This document shows, in pieces, positions 1 to 6,621 of a stretch of DNA of 13,920 bases (position 1 is the stretch's first letter; every line of letters starts with the position of its first letter). The stretch covers positions 1 through 13,920 of the forward strand of contig JANXPK010000149.1 of the NCBI GenBank assembly GCA_025357355.1, written 5' to 3'. This stretch comes from Rhodobacterales bacterium (GTDB lineage Bacteria; Pseudomonadota; Alphaproteobacteria; Rhodobacterales; Rhodobacteraceae). The notes under the pieces were generated by a model. It made no database searches and was not told where the DNA came from. It saw nothing but the letters and a program-made list of their open reading frames with translations. A program made the position numbers and the translations under genes.

Positions 1-1
1 C

Positions 2-397
2 GGTCCGTGGTTTTACCCCGAGGACCAGATCGCCGACTTGCCGATGCGGATGATCGCCGCCGAGATGACGCGCGAAAAGCTGACCCTGCGCCTGCACGAG
101 GAATTGCCCTATCAGCTGACCGTCGAGACCGAGAAATGGGAGGACCTGCCCGACGGCTCGGCCCGGATCATGCAGATCATCTATGTGATGCGCGACGGCC
201 ACAAAGGCATCGTGCTGGGCAACAAGGGCGAGACGATCAAGGCCATCGGCACCGCCGCCCGCGCCGAGATTGCGGCGTTTCTGGAACGGACGGTGCATCT
301 GTTTCTTGAGGTCAAGGTACGGCCCGGCTGGCTGGAAGAACCCGAGCGCTATACCGAGATGGGGCTTGATTTCAAGGACGGCAATCCGGGGTCGTGA
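2..397 (+). CDS. era: GTPase Era, C-terminal part (5' end outside window)
   Basis: This is the C-terminal portion of Era, the GTPase that binds the 3' end of 16S rRNA and helps assemble the 30S subunit at the inner face of the membrane. Only the end of the linker and the KH RNA-binding domain are present. The reading frame is open from base 2 with no start codon, so the GTPase domain lies upstream of the window. Visible landmarks are the linker motif FYPEDQIADLP, the Era-typical EMTREKL and LPYQLTVE stretches, and the KH-domain GxxG loop GNKGETIKAIG, followed by a C-terminal helix and strand (LFLEVKVRPGW). The stop is TGA at 395-397. In this order era commonly lies in an rnc-era-recO cluster, which fits recO downstream here. 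Identification is firm; only the length is unknown. Confidence 0.97.
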   Translation, partial: GPWFYPEDQIADLPMRMIAAEMTREKLTLRLHEELPYQLTVETEKWEDLPDGSARIMQIIYVMRDGHKGIVLGNKGETIKAIGTAARAEIAAFLERTVHLFLEVKVRPGWLEEPERYTEMGLDFKDGNPGS

Positions 398-523
398 GGC
401 GTCCAGATCTGAGCAGTTTTGAAAACCGCTGACAATCAAGGACTTGGTTTTCGAAATTTTACCGTGCGTTAATCTTGGCGGCGTCGGAGCCTCCGGCGGG
501 AGCATTTGGAAAAGGCCAGTTTG
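398..523 (+). other. AT-rich gap between era and the DUF1491 gene, with imperfect inverted repeat
   Basis: This gap is clearly richer in A and T than the genes around it. It contains GAAAACC (421-427) paired with GGTTTTC (446-452). The pairing extends outward to 415-458 with two G-T wobbles, and ATTTT ends at 460. A competing short hairpin uses 412-420 and 422-430 (AGCAGTTTT against AAAACCGCT, one mismatch). A weak TTAATC at 469-474 could be a -10 element for the DUF1491 gene, but no well-spaced -35 accompanies it. The structure could be a terminator or attenuator after era; this is inference. Confidence 0.35.
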
Positions 524-856
524 GTGGAACCACGGCTGACATCGGGGTTTTGGGTTTCGGCCTATCTGGCGCGGCTGGGATTTGCCGCCATTCCGGCGTT
601 TGTGACGCAAAAGGGCGACGCGACGGCCGGCGCGGTGATCGTCAAGGTGGCGACCCTGGACGGGCGGGCGCGGGCCTGGCAGCGCAGCTTTGATCTGGCC
701 TCTGATGCGCGGGTCTGGGTCGTATTGGCCGAGGGCGCCGAGTCTGTGGTCGATGCCATCTTGTCGCGGCAAAAGGCCCGCGATCCTGACCTGTGGCTGA
801 TCGAGCTGGAGGACAAGACCGGGCGGACGCTGCTGGCCGAAGAGGGACTAGCCTGA
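524..856 (+). CDS. DUF1491 family protein
   Basis: A small, probably cytosolic protein of about 110 residues in the DUF1491 family, found mainly in alphaproteobacteria and of unknown function. Recognisable features are the opening VEPRLTSGFWVSAYLARL, the KGDATAGAVIVKV strand, and the DPDLWLIELED segment near the C-terminus. I place the start at GTG 524 because family members usually begin two or three residues before the PRLT motif and a GGAAAAGG purine run lies about 8 bases upstream (508-515). TTG at 521 or 506 are alternatives that would add 1 or 6 residues. The gene sits between era and recO, a common neighbourhood in Rhodobacterales. Its 3' end overlaps the convergent membrane-protein gene by 9 bases (848-856). 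No catalytic motif is evident. Confidence 0.85.
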   Translation: MEPRLTSGFWVSAYLARLGFAAIPAFVTQKGDATAGAVIVKVATLDGRARAWQRSFDLASDARVWVVLAEGAESVVDAILSRQKARDPDLWLIELEDKTGRTLLAEEGLA

Positions 857-1438
857 GCGCCGGGCATAGAACACCACCAGCAGACCAAGGGCGGCAAAGG
901 CCGCCATCATCCCGGCGATGTTCAGCGTGACAGCGATGAGGCCAAGCTGGTCGATGTTCAGAAACGGATAGGGCCAGAATCCGGTCAGGTGGCCCCGGAT
1001 CAGGGCATAGACGCAATAGGCCGCGGGCCAGATCAGCCAATAGGGCAGATCGCGCAGGGTCACGGCCTTGGGCGCAAAGACCAGCCACCACAGCAGCGTC
1101 GCCAGCGGCATCGCCGTGTGCAGCCCCTGATCGGCCCACCACGCCAGCCCGGTCGGCGCCCATAGCCGCGCGAGCAGCGCGTGATAGACGATCCCGACCA
1201 TGACGATGGACACCAAAAGCCCTGCCGACCGCGATGCCCCGATCCGCCAGCCCCGCGCCACCGCCAGCATATGCGCTGTCACCAAAAGGTTGGTCAGCAC
1301 GGTGAAATAGCCCGCCATCCCCCACAATTGCCACGGCAGCGCGGCATCGGACAGGGGCGGCGGCAGGGCGTCATACTGGGCACGCAACGCGGCAAGGCCC
1401 AGAACGCCGATCAGAAAGGCGAGGACGCGAGAGGCCAT
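848..1438 (-). CDS. Pr6Pr-type six-helix membrane protein
   Basis: An integral membrane protein of 196 residues that resembles the Pr6Pr family (predicted six-transmembrane proteins, function unknown, possibly distantly related to the FAR-17a/AIG1 group). Six hydrophobic segments lie near residues 5-22, 39-60, 73-92, 105-122, 130-148 and 166-190. Family-like signatures are GYFTVLTNLL at the start of helix 2, a conserved histidine in WADQGLHTAMP, and the loop FWPYPFLNIDQLG before the last helix. I chose ATG 1438 because the first helix starts immediately after it; the open frame continues upstream to 1651 but that part is non-hydrophobic and would run into recO. No strong ribosome binding site is visible. 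The gene is divergent from recO (136-bp gap) and tail-to-tail with the DUF1491 gene. The family assignment rests on recalled motifs, so it is moderate. Confidence 0.8.
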   Translation of the reverse strand: MASRVLAFLIGVLGLAALRAQYDALPPPLSDAALPWQLWGMAGYFTVLTNLLVTAHMLAVARGWRIGASRSAGLLVSIVMVGIVYHALLARLWAPTGLAWWADQGLHTAMPLATLLWWLVFAPKAVTLRDLPYWLIWPAAYCVYALIRGHLTGFWPYPFLNIDQLGLIAVTLNIAGMMAAFAALGLLVVFYARRSG

Positions 1439-1574
1439 GGCGCCAGACTGCCGACAGTTATGGCCGGAGACAAGGGCTCTTGTCCGGCGCACCAGCATCG
1501 CGCCAAGCCGCCTAGCCCCGTCAACCGCTTTGGCCGAGCTTGAACCGGCGGCGCAGAAAACCGATACTCCCCAG

Positions 1575-2303
1575 ATGGAATGGCGGGACCAAGGGGCGCT
1601 GCTGGCCATGCGGTTGCATGGTGAAAGTGCTGCGATCATCGAAGTGTTCACTCTGGCGCACGGACGTCATGCCGGTGTGGTACGCGGCGGCGGCTCGCGG
1701 CGGATGGCGGCGACGCTGCAACCGGGCACGCAGGTTCAGGTGGCATGGCAAGCGCGGCTTGACGAACATCTGGGGACATTTTTGGTTGAACCGCTGGCCT
1801 CGCGCGCCGCGATTCTGTCCGACCGGCTGGCACTGGCGGGTCTGAACGCGGTCTGCGCTCTGCTGCATCTGGCCTTGCCGGAGCGGGATCCGCATCCGGT
1901 GCTGTGGGCCAAGACCATGGCGCTTTTGGATGCAATGACCGTCGGGGATGACTGGACGCAGGCCTATCTGCGCTGGGAACTGGATCTGCTGGAGGAGCTA
2001 GGCTTTGGCCTTGACCTGAACAGTTGCGCCGTCACCGGCAGTCGCGAGGATCTGGCCTATGTCAGCCCGCGCACTGGCCGGGCGGTATCGCGCGGTGCGG
2101 CGGGAGAATGGGCCGCGCGCCTGCTGCCGTTGCCGCCGTCGTTGCTGGGTCAGGGGCCGACAACGCCGGGGGAACTGGCGCAGGGGCTGGCGCTGACGGG
2201 GCATTTCCTGGGCCGCGGCTTGCAAGCCGTGCTGTTCGACAAGCCCCTGCCCGAGGCGCGGGGGCGCCTGATCGAGATGTTGGCGCGCACGCCGCCGCCC
2301 TGA
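1575..2303 (+). CDS. recO: DNA repair protein RecO
   Basis: RecO, 242 residues, is the recombination mediator that with RecR loads RecA onto SSB-coated single-stranded DNA in RecF-pathway gap repair and also anneals DNA. The N-terminal OB-fold begins at MEWRDQGALLAMR and carries the typical HGESAAIIEVFT and GVVRGGGSRRM stretches. The C-terminal helical domain has LRWELDLLEELGFGLDL at about residues 132-148, then CAVTG (Cys151) and AYVSPRTGRAVS. The four-cysteine zinc site of some RecO proteins is absent; only Cys151 remains in that region, which is common in alphaproteobacteria. The start at ATG 1575 matches the family N-terminus; the frame is open upstream to 1437 without similarity. No strong Shine-Dalgarno is seen. 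The length is normal for the family. Confidence 0.94.
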   Translation: MEWRDQGALLAMRLHGESAAIIEVFTLAHGRHAGVVRGGGSRRMAATLQPGTQVQVAWQARLDEHLGTFLVEPLASRAAILSDRLALAGLNAVCALLHLALPERDPHPVLWAKTMALLDAMTVGDDWTQAYLRWELDLLEELGFGLDLNSCAVTGSREDLAYVSPRTGRAVSRGAAGEWAARLLPLPPSLLGQGPTTPGELAQGLALTGHFLGRGLQAVLFDKPLPEARGRLIEMLARTPPP

Positions 2304-2386
2304 GCCTCGGCGCATATAGTCGCAAACCGAATCGTTCTGTCGCCTATGACCTAGAAGCCCTGCCCAATTAAGCGGCAACATCGGGC

Positions 2387-3598
2387 ATGGCGATTGACGA
2401 TTTCCCGATTGCCCTGCCAAGGGCGCCGAAACTGCAGCATTTTGCCTTGCTTGCGGGGCTGGAGGCCGCCGTGCGCGGCTCGCTCATTTCGGTGATGCCA
2501 CTGGTGGTGCGCGATGCGATGGGGTCGACCCAAGGCTCGTCCAAGGTCTATTTCTTCGTCGGGCTGGTGTCGCTCAGCTGGGGCCTGATGGTGCCCTGGG
2601 CCAACCGCCGCATCCCGCGACGCTGGATGTATACCGGGGGGTGCACGCTGTATTTCGTGGGCATGATGCTGGCGCTGACGGGCACGCCGGTCAGCGTGTC
2701 GCTGGCGCTGATGTGCAATTCCATGGCGACGGTGACGAATTTCGTCTGCTTCAACGCCTATGTGATGGACTATGTCGACCGGGGCAGTCTGGGGCGGGGG
2801 CAAAGCCTGCAGATGTTCTATGCCGCCACACCCTGGGCTGTCGGGCCGCTGTTGGGAGTTTGGCTGCACGACCAGTGGAAGCCGTTGCCCTTCCTTCTGG
2901 CGGGCTGTTTTGCCGCCGCCCTGATCACCGCGTTCTGGATCTTGCGTCTTGGCAATGGCAAGCAGATCGCCCGCGCGACCAGTGCGCCCATCAACCCGCT
3001 GGCCTATCTTGGCCGGTTCTTTGCTCAGCCTCGCCTGATCGCGGGCTGGCTTTTCGCCTGCATCCGGTCCACCGGCTGGTGGGTCTACGTGGTCTATTTG
3101 CCCTATTTCTGCATCGAGCAGGGTCTCGGCAACAAGGTCGGGGGCGAGGCGCTGTCGATCTCCAACGCCATGCTGTTCGCGGCCCCATTCCTGCTGAGGC
3201 TGGCGCGTCGGCATTCGGTCCGGGTTTCGGTACGCTTTGCCTTTGGCACCTGCGGGGCGCTGTTTCTTTTGTCGTCACTGGTCGCGCCGTTGCCATGGCT
3301 GACCGTGCTGGCGATGATGGGTGCGTCGGTCTTTCTGGTGACACTGGACGTCATCGGCGGCCTGCCCTTTCTGATGTCGGTCAAACCTTCAGAGCGCACC
3401 GAGATGTCGGCGGTCTATTCCAGCTTCCGCGATGTGTCGTCCATCATCACCCCGGGCATGGCCTGGGCCGTGCTCTATTTCGCTCCGACCGCCGCGATCT
3501 TTGCCACGACAGCGGCGCTGATGGCCGGGGCCTGGACCATTGCGGGCCGGCTGCATCCGAGGCTTGGGACGCCGCGCCCGTCACGTGCCCGGTCGTAG
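2387..3598 (+). CDS. Major facilitator superfamily (MFS) transporter
   Basis: A 403-residue polytopic inner-membrane protein with about 11-12 hydrophobic segments arranged as two halves around a polar central loop (near residues 190-205, after LGNGKQIARA). The overall length, helix spacing and the basic loop ANRRIPRRW after the second helix, in the position of MFS motif A but degenerate, support membership of the major facilitator superfamily. The substrate cannot be told: no sugar, drug or siderophore signature is recognisable. ATG 2387 is the only sensible start, as the first membrane segment begins about 20 residues later (FALLAGLEAA). The C-terminus is short and basic. The gene follows recO by 83 bases on the same strand, with TATAGT at 2315-2320 a possible but poorly supported -10, so it could be read from its own promoter or from recO. 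Confidence 0.85.
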   Translation: MAIDDFPIALPRAPKLQHFALLAGLEAAVRGSLISVMPLVVRDAMGSTQGSSKVYFFVGLVSLSWGLMVPWANRRIPRRWMYTGGCTLYFVGMMLALTGTPVSVSLALMCNSMATVTNFVCFNAYVMDYVDRGSLGRGQSLQMFYAATPWAVGPLLGVWLHDQWKPLPFLLAGCFAAALITAFWILRLGNGKQIARATSAPINPLAYLGRFFAQPRLIAGWLFACIRSTGWWVYVVYLPYFCIEQGLGNKVGGEALSISNAMLFAAPFLLRLARRHSVRVSVRFAFGTCGALFLLSSLVAPLPWLTVLAMMGASVFLVTLDVIGGLPFLMSVKPSERTEMSAVYSSFRDVSSIITPGMAWAVLYFAPTAAIFATTAALMAGAWTIAGRLHPRLGTPRPSRARS

Positions 3599-3890
3599 CG
3601 GGCTTTTAGGGCGGAATGACTCTGGACGGTGTCGCGCGACATCACCTGACAGATGATCGGTGCGGCCTTGCATCCGCTCAACCCGCGATATCAGGGGGCA
3701 ATGCTTCACCGCCGGGTGGGCATCAATCGGCTGAGGTCAAAGCTTTATGGCGCCTGCTCCCCAGTCGGCAAGCTACGTGACGCCGGTCGGGAATACCCGC
3801 CCGAGGGAGCGGTCGGGCATTGCCGGGCGCTGCGCTTGCCAACGGGCAAGAAGAAAAGATCGGTTTGGCTCGATCTGGAATCATCTCGTT
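3599..3890. other. Convergent intergenic region, hairpin-rich, no gene seen
   Basis: The gap between the MFS gene and the minus-strand YciI-like gene. No credible open frame or tRNA is visible. It contains a perfect palindrome GTCGCGCGAC (3631-3640) and a run of short stem-loops: CGGG/CCCG at 3788-3799, GCCCGA/TCGGGC at 3799-3818, CTTGCC/GGCAAG at 3835-3850 and AGATCG/CGATCT at 3857-3876. The last is called separately as a terminator. The remainder may be the MFS terminator or an unrecognised RNA; nothing decides between them. Confidence 0.4.
3847..3876 (-). terminator. Candidate Rho-independent terminator of the map/YciI-like unit
   Basis: Read on the minus strand, a 6-bp stem AGATCG/CGATCT (3857-3862 with 3871-3876) with an 8-base loop is followed at once by TTTCTTCTT. 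It begins 15 bases past the stop of the YciI-like gene at 3891. The stem is short and only half GC, so efficiency is uncertain, but position and T-tract are right. Confidence 0.55.
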
Positions 3891-4253
3891 CTAGCTGTCG
3901 GGTCCCAGCAAGGGCATCACCTCGACTGAATGGCAGGGGAAGATCGTGCAATGCGGATGGTCCTTGAACATTTGCGCCGCCGCGTGATGCGAGGGCGCCC
4001 GCACCACCACAAACACCGTCAACTGGTTCACCACATCGGCAATTCCGTCCGCCGTCACCCGCTTTGTGGCACCAAGCGGTCCGCCCTGATACACGATCAC
4101 ATCCTGGTGCGCCGTGTCCCAGGCCGCCAGCGCCGCCAGCCCCTCCGCATCTCTGGCGCGCCGCTCGTCTGCACTCATCGCCTGCCAAGCCTGCCATTGC
4201 GGCCCGGATTTGTCGCTGTAAAACACCGCCAGATAATCGCCCGTCATGGCCAT
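3891..4253 (-). CDS. YciI-like (YCII/DGPF-related) protein
   Basis: A 120-residue cytosolic protein resembling YciI-related small alpha/beta-barrel proteins, which form dimers; members have been linked to varied or unknown activities, so no reaction is assigned. Features are the N-terminal strand TGDYLAVFYSDKSG, a helix with WQAMSADERRARD, a central GGPLGATKRVT, a second strand QLTVFVVVRAPS followed by a helix ending HPHC, and the closing strand HSVEVMPLL, which resembles the usual ending of this fold. I chose ATG 4253 because GGGGAG lies 7 bases upstream; an in-frame ATG at 4247 is also possible. It lies 53 bases downstream of map on the same strand and is followed by a candidate terminator, so the two are probably co-transcribed. 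Confidence 0.75.
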   Translation of the reverse strand: MAMTGDYLAVFYSDKSGPQWQAWQAMSADERRARDAEGLAALAAWDTAHQDVIVYQGGPLGATKRVTADGIADVVNQLTVFVVVRAPSHHAAAQMFKDHPHCTIFPCHSVEVMPLLGPDS

Positions 4254-4306
4254 GAATACGCTCCCCTTGCTTGACGGTTCAGACAGCCGCGGACGGCTCC
4301 ACCGGC

Positions 4307-5110
4307 TCAAGGCTTGAAGAACTTGCCACCTGGCGACAGCGTGAAGATCTCGCAGCCCACCGCCGTCACCCCGATCGAATGTTCATATTGTGCCGACAGC
4401 GACTTGTCGCGCGTCACCGCCGTCCAGTCATCGGCCAGCACCTTGGTTTCGGGCCGACCCAGGTTCACCATCGGCTCGATGGTAAAGAACATGCCTTCTT
4501 CCAGCACCGCGCCGGTGCCTGCCCGACCATAGTGCAGCACATTCGGCGGGGCGTGGAACACCCGGCCCAGCCCATGGCCGCAGAAGTCGCGCACCACCGA
4601 CATGCGGTTGGCCTCGACAAAGCTCTGGATGGCGTGGCCGATGTCGCCAAAGGTGTTGCCGGGCTTGACGGCAGCGATGCCGCGCATCAGCCCCTCATGT
4701 GTCACCTCGATCAGACGCTGCGCCTTGATCGGCGCGGTGCCTGCGACATACATGCGTGAGGTGTCGCCGAACCAACCCTTGACCACCACCGTTACGTCGA
4801 TGTTGGCGATGTCGCCGTCGGCCAGCTTCTTGGCGCCCGGAATGCCGTGGCAGACCACATGGTTGACCGAGATGCACGAGGCGTGCTGATAGCCCTTGTA
4901 GCCGATGGTGGCCGAGGCGGCGCCGCGCCGCGCCACTTCGTCCCGGATGAAATCGTCGATCTCTGCGGTGGTGACGCCAGGCTGCACCAGCGGTCCGACA
5001 TCGTCGAGGATCAGCGCCGCGATCCGCCCGGCCTCGCGCATGCCTGCGAAATCCGCATCCTCATAGATACGAATGCCTTCCTTGGTGATGCGACCGCGCA
5101 TGTCGTCCAT
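4307..5110 (-). CDS. map: Methionine aminopeptidase type I
   Basis: Methionine aminopeptidase removes the initiator methionine from nascent proteins in the cytosol once the formyl group is gone. The 267-residue length fits type I bacterial enzymes. All five metal ligands of the pita-bread fold are visible: Asp105 (NIDVT), Asp116 (GDTS), His179 (GHGLG), Glu212 (TIEPM) and Glu243 (QYEHS). The conserved substrate-site histidine is His88 (CHGIP). ATG 5110 is preceded by GGAGGG with 7 bases of spacing; the frame is open to 5158 but that extension would be atypical. The N-terminal stretch before DFAGMREAGRIAA is about ten residues longer than in E. coli, as in many alphaproteobacteria. The gene is divergent from the CinA-like gene and likely co-transcribed with the YciI-like gene. 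Confidence 0.97.
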   Translation of the reverse strand: MDDMRGRITKEGIRIYEDADFAGMREAGRIAALILDDVGPLVQPGVTTAEIDDFIRDEVARRGAASATIGYKGYQHASCISVNHVVCHGIPGAKKLADGDIANIDVTVVVKGWFGDTSRMYVAGTAPIKAQRLIEVTHEGLMRGIAAVKPGNTFGDIGHAIQSFVEANRMSVVRDFCGHGLGRVFHAPPNVLHYGRAGTGAVLEEGMFFTIEPMVNLGRPETKVLADDWTAVTRDKSLSAQYEHSIGVTAVGCEIFTLSPGGKFFKP

Positions 5111-5212
5111 GCCCCGACCCTCCAGATCCTTCCGGCGATTTCCCCATAAATAGTCCAAGCCACTGGCATTTGCCAGAGGGCGGGGGCTATATCCGGCAAC
5201 AGGAGGTGCCCC

Positions 5213-5932
5213 ATGACTAACCCAACCGCCGCCATGCTGGTGATCGGCGACGAGATCTTGTCAGGCCGCACCCGCGACAGCAACATGTACCATCTGGCGC
5301 AGGCCCTGACCGAACGCGGCATCACCCTGCGTGAGGTGCGTGTGGTTGCCGACGATCACGCCACCATCGCGACTGCCGTCAATGCCCTGCGCGCTGCCCA
5401 TGACCACGTGTTCACCTCAGGCGGCATCGGCCCGACCCACGACGACATCACCGCCGACGCCATCGCCGACGCCTTTAGTGTCGGCATCAGCCACCGCGCC
5501 GACGCGATGGCGCTGCTGGCTGCGCATTACGCCCGTGGGGGACAAGATTTCAACGACGCCCGCCAGCGCATGGCCCGCATCCCCGACGGCGCCACCCTGA
5601 TCGATAATCCGGTCTCCATCGCGCCGGGCTTCACCGTTGGCAATGTCCATGTCATGGCCGGCGTGCCGAAGATATTTGAAGCGATGCTGGCGGGCGTTCT
5701 GGCAGGCATCACCGGAGGTGCGCCGCTGCTCAGCCGCACCCTTCGCCTGATGCGGGGCGAAGGCGAGATTGCCACGGCATTCGCCGGCTTTGCTGCCGAA
5801 CATCCCGACCTTGCGATGGGCTCCTATCCATTCAACGTGAATGGCAATTATGGCACCAACCTGGTGATCCGCGGCACCGATCCAGTCCGGCTGGACGCGG
5901 CGCTGCTGCAACTGACCGATCTGCTCGCATGA
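5213..5932 (+). CDS. CinA-like competence/damage-inducible protein A, MoCF-domain only
   Basis: A 239-residue cytosolic protein with the molybdopterin-binding (MoaB/MogA-like) domain of the CinA family. Visible motifs are the opening AAMLVIGDEILSGRTRDSN, and TSGGIGPTHDDITADA at residues 68-82, whose Gly70-Gly71 and Asp77-Asp78 belong to the family's nucleotide/pterin-binding loop. PGFTVGNVHVMAGVP follows. Only the N-terminal domain is present; the C-terminal PncC-type nicotinamide-nucleotide amidase domain of full CinA (about 410 residues) is absent, as in many stand-alone members of proteobacteria. It may act on nucleotide phosphates, but no substrate is shown here. ATG 5213 has a strong AGGAGGT 6 bases upstream. 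TATATC (5188-5193) could be a -10. Its stop overlaps the next start as ATGA, so translation is probably coupled. Confidence 0.9.
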   Translation: MTNPTAAMLVIGDEILSGRTRDSNMYHLAQALTERGITLREVRVVADDHATIATAVNALRAAHDHVFTSGGIGPTHDDITADAIADAFSVGISHRADAMALLAAHYARGGQDFNDARQRMARIPDGATLIDNPVSIAPGFTVGNVHVMAGVPKIFEAMLAGVLAGITGGAPLLSRTLRLMRGEGEIATAFAGFAAEHPDLAMGSYPFNVNGNYGTNLVIRGTDPVRLDAALLQLTDLLA

Positions 5933-6621
5933 CCCCCGACGCCCTTGCCGCCGCGATGGAGGCGACCTGGCCACCCGCCCGGTCCTGGCGTCTTGGCCCG
6001 TGGCGCCTGCGCGACGGTGCCGGTGGCGGCAAGCGTGTTTCAGCGGCCACGGCTGAGGGTGCGTGGACGCCTGCCGACATTCCCGCCGCCGAGGCCGCCA
6101 TGCCGCAGCCATTGTTCATGATCCGCCCACAGGACAGTACCCTGGACGACGCGCTCGCACAGCGCGGCTACGCCCGCATCGACCCCGTCGTCGCCTATGC
6201 GATCCCGACCGCCTCAGTCGTCCCGCCGCCTCGCATAACCGTCTTTGCGCACTGGCCGCCCTTGCAGATCACCGTCGAACTATGGGCCGCAGGCCATATC
6301 GGCCCGTCACGGCTGGCGGTGATGCAACGCGCCGCCGGGCCGAAGACGGCCCTGTTGTCCCGCACGGCCGAACGCCCCACTGGCGTCGCCTTTGTCGCCC
6401 TGCACGAAGGCACCGCCATGCTGCACGCGCTTGAGGTTGCACCCGCCCATCGTCGGCAGGGTTCCGCGCAGAATATCCTGCGCGCGGCGGCTCACTGGGC
6501 GCGCGAACACGACGCTGATACGCTGGCGCTTGTCGTCACCGAGGCGAACGCAGCGGCCCGTGCGCTTTATGCTTCTCTCGGCATGCAGGTTGTCGGACAG
6601 TATCACTATCGGCAGAAATGA
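5929..6621 (+). CDS. GNAT family N-acetyltransferase
   Basis: A 230-residue GCN5-related acetyltransferase, transferring acetyl from acetyl-CoA to an unknown amine. The acetyl-CoA-binding segment is at about residues 163-190: ALEVAPAHRRQGSAQNIL, with the Arg-Arg-x-Gly-x-Ala pyrophosphate loop. It is followed by the C-terminal strand TLALVVTEANAAARALYASLGM, where the helix with Asn and the Tyr are typical of the fold. The first 130 residues are less standard; they include a WRLGPWRLRDGAGGGKR motif reminiscent of GNAT proteins with an N-terminal half-domain. The start ATG overlaps the stop of the CinA-like gene by 4 bases and its stop overlaps the next start by 4 bases (ATGA both times), so it sits inside a coupled operon. 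The substrate is unknown. Confidence 0.88.
   Translation: MTPDALAAAMEATWPPARSWRLGPWRLRDGAGGGKRVSAATAEGAWTPADIPAAEAAMPQPLFMIRPQDSTLDDALAQRGYARIDPVVAYAIPTASVVPPPRITVFAHWPPLQITVELWAAGHIGPSRLAVMQRAAGPKTALLSRTAERPTGVAFVALHEGTAMLHALEVAPAHRRQGSAQNILRAAAHWAREHDADTLALVVTEANAAARALYASLGMQVVGQYHYRQK

Noticed and set aside
2641..3609. Plus-strand open frame of 322 codons inside the MFS gene
   Set aside because: A second frame of the transporter gene; the translation is His/Arg/Gly-rich and lacks membrane segments.
3653..3967. Plus-strand open frame across the MFS/YciI-like gap
   Set aside because: Overlaps the 3' end of the YciI-like gene, has basic low-complexity sequence and no ribosome binding site.
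5163..5176. CTGGCATTTGCCAG palindrome in the map/CinA-like divergent gap
   Set aside because: Short, no known operator match, and no well-placed promoter around it; may be chance.
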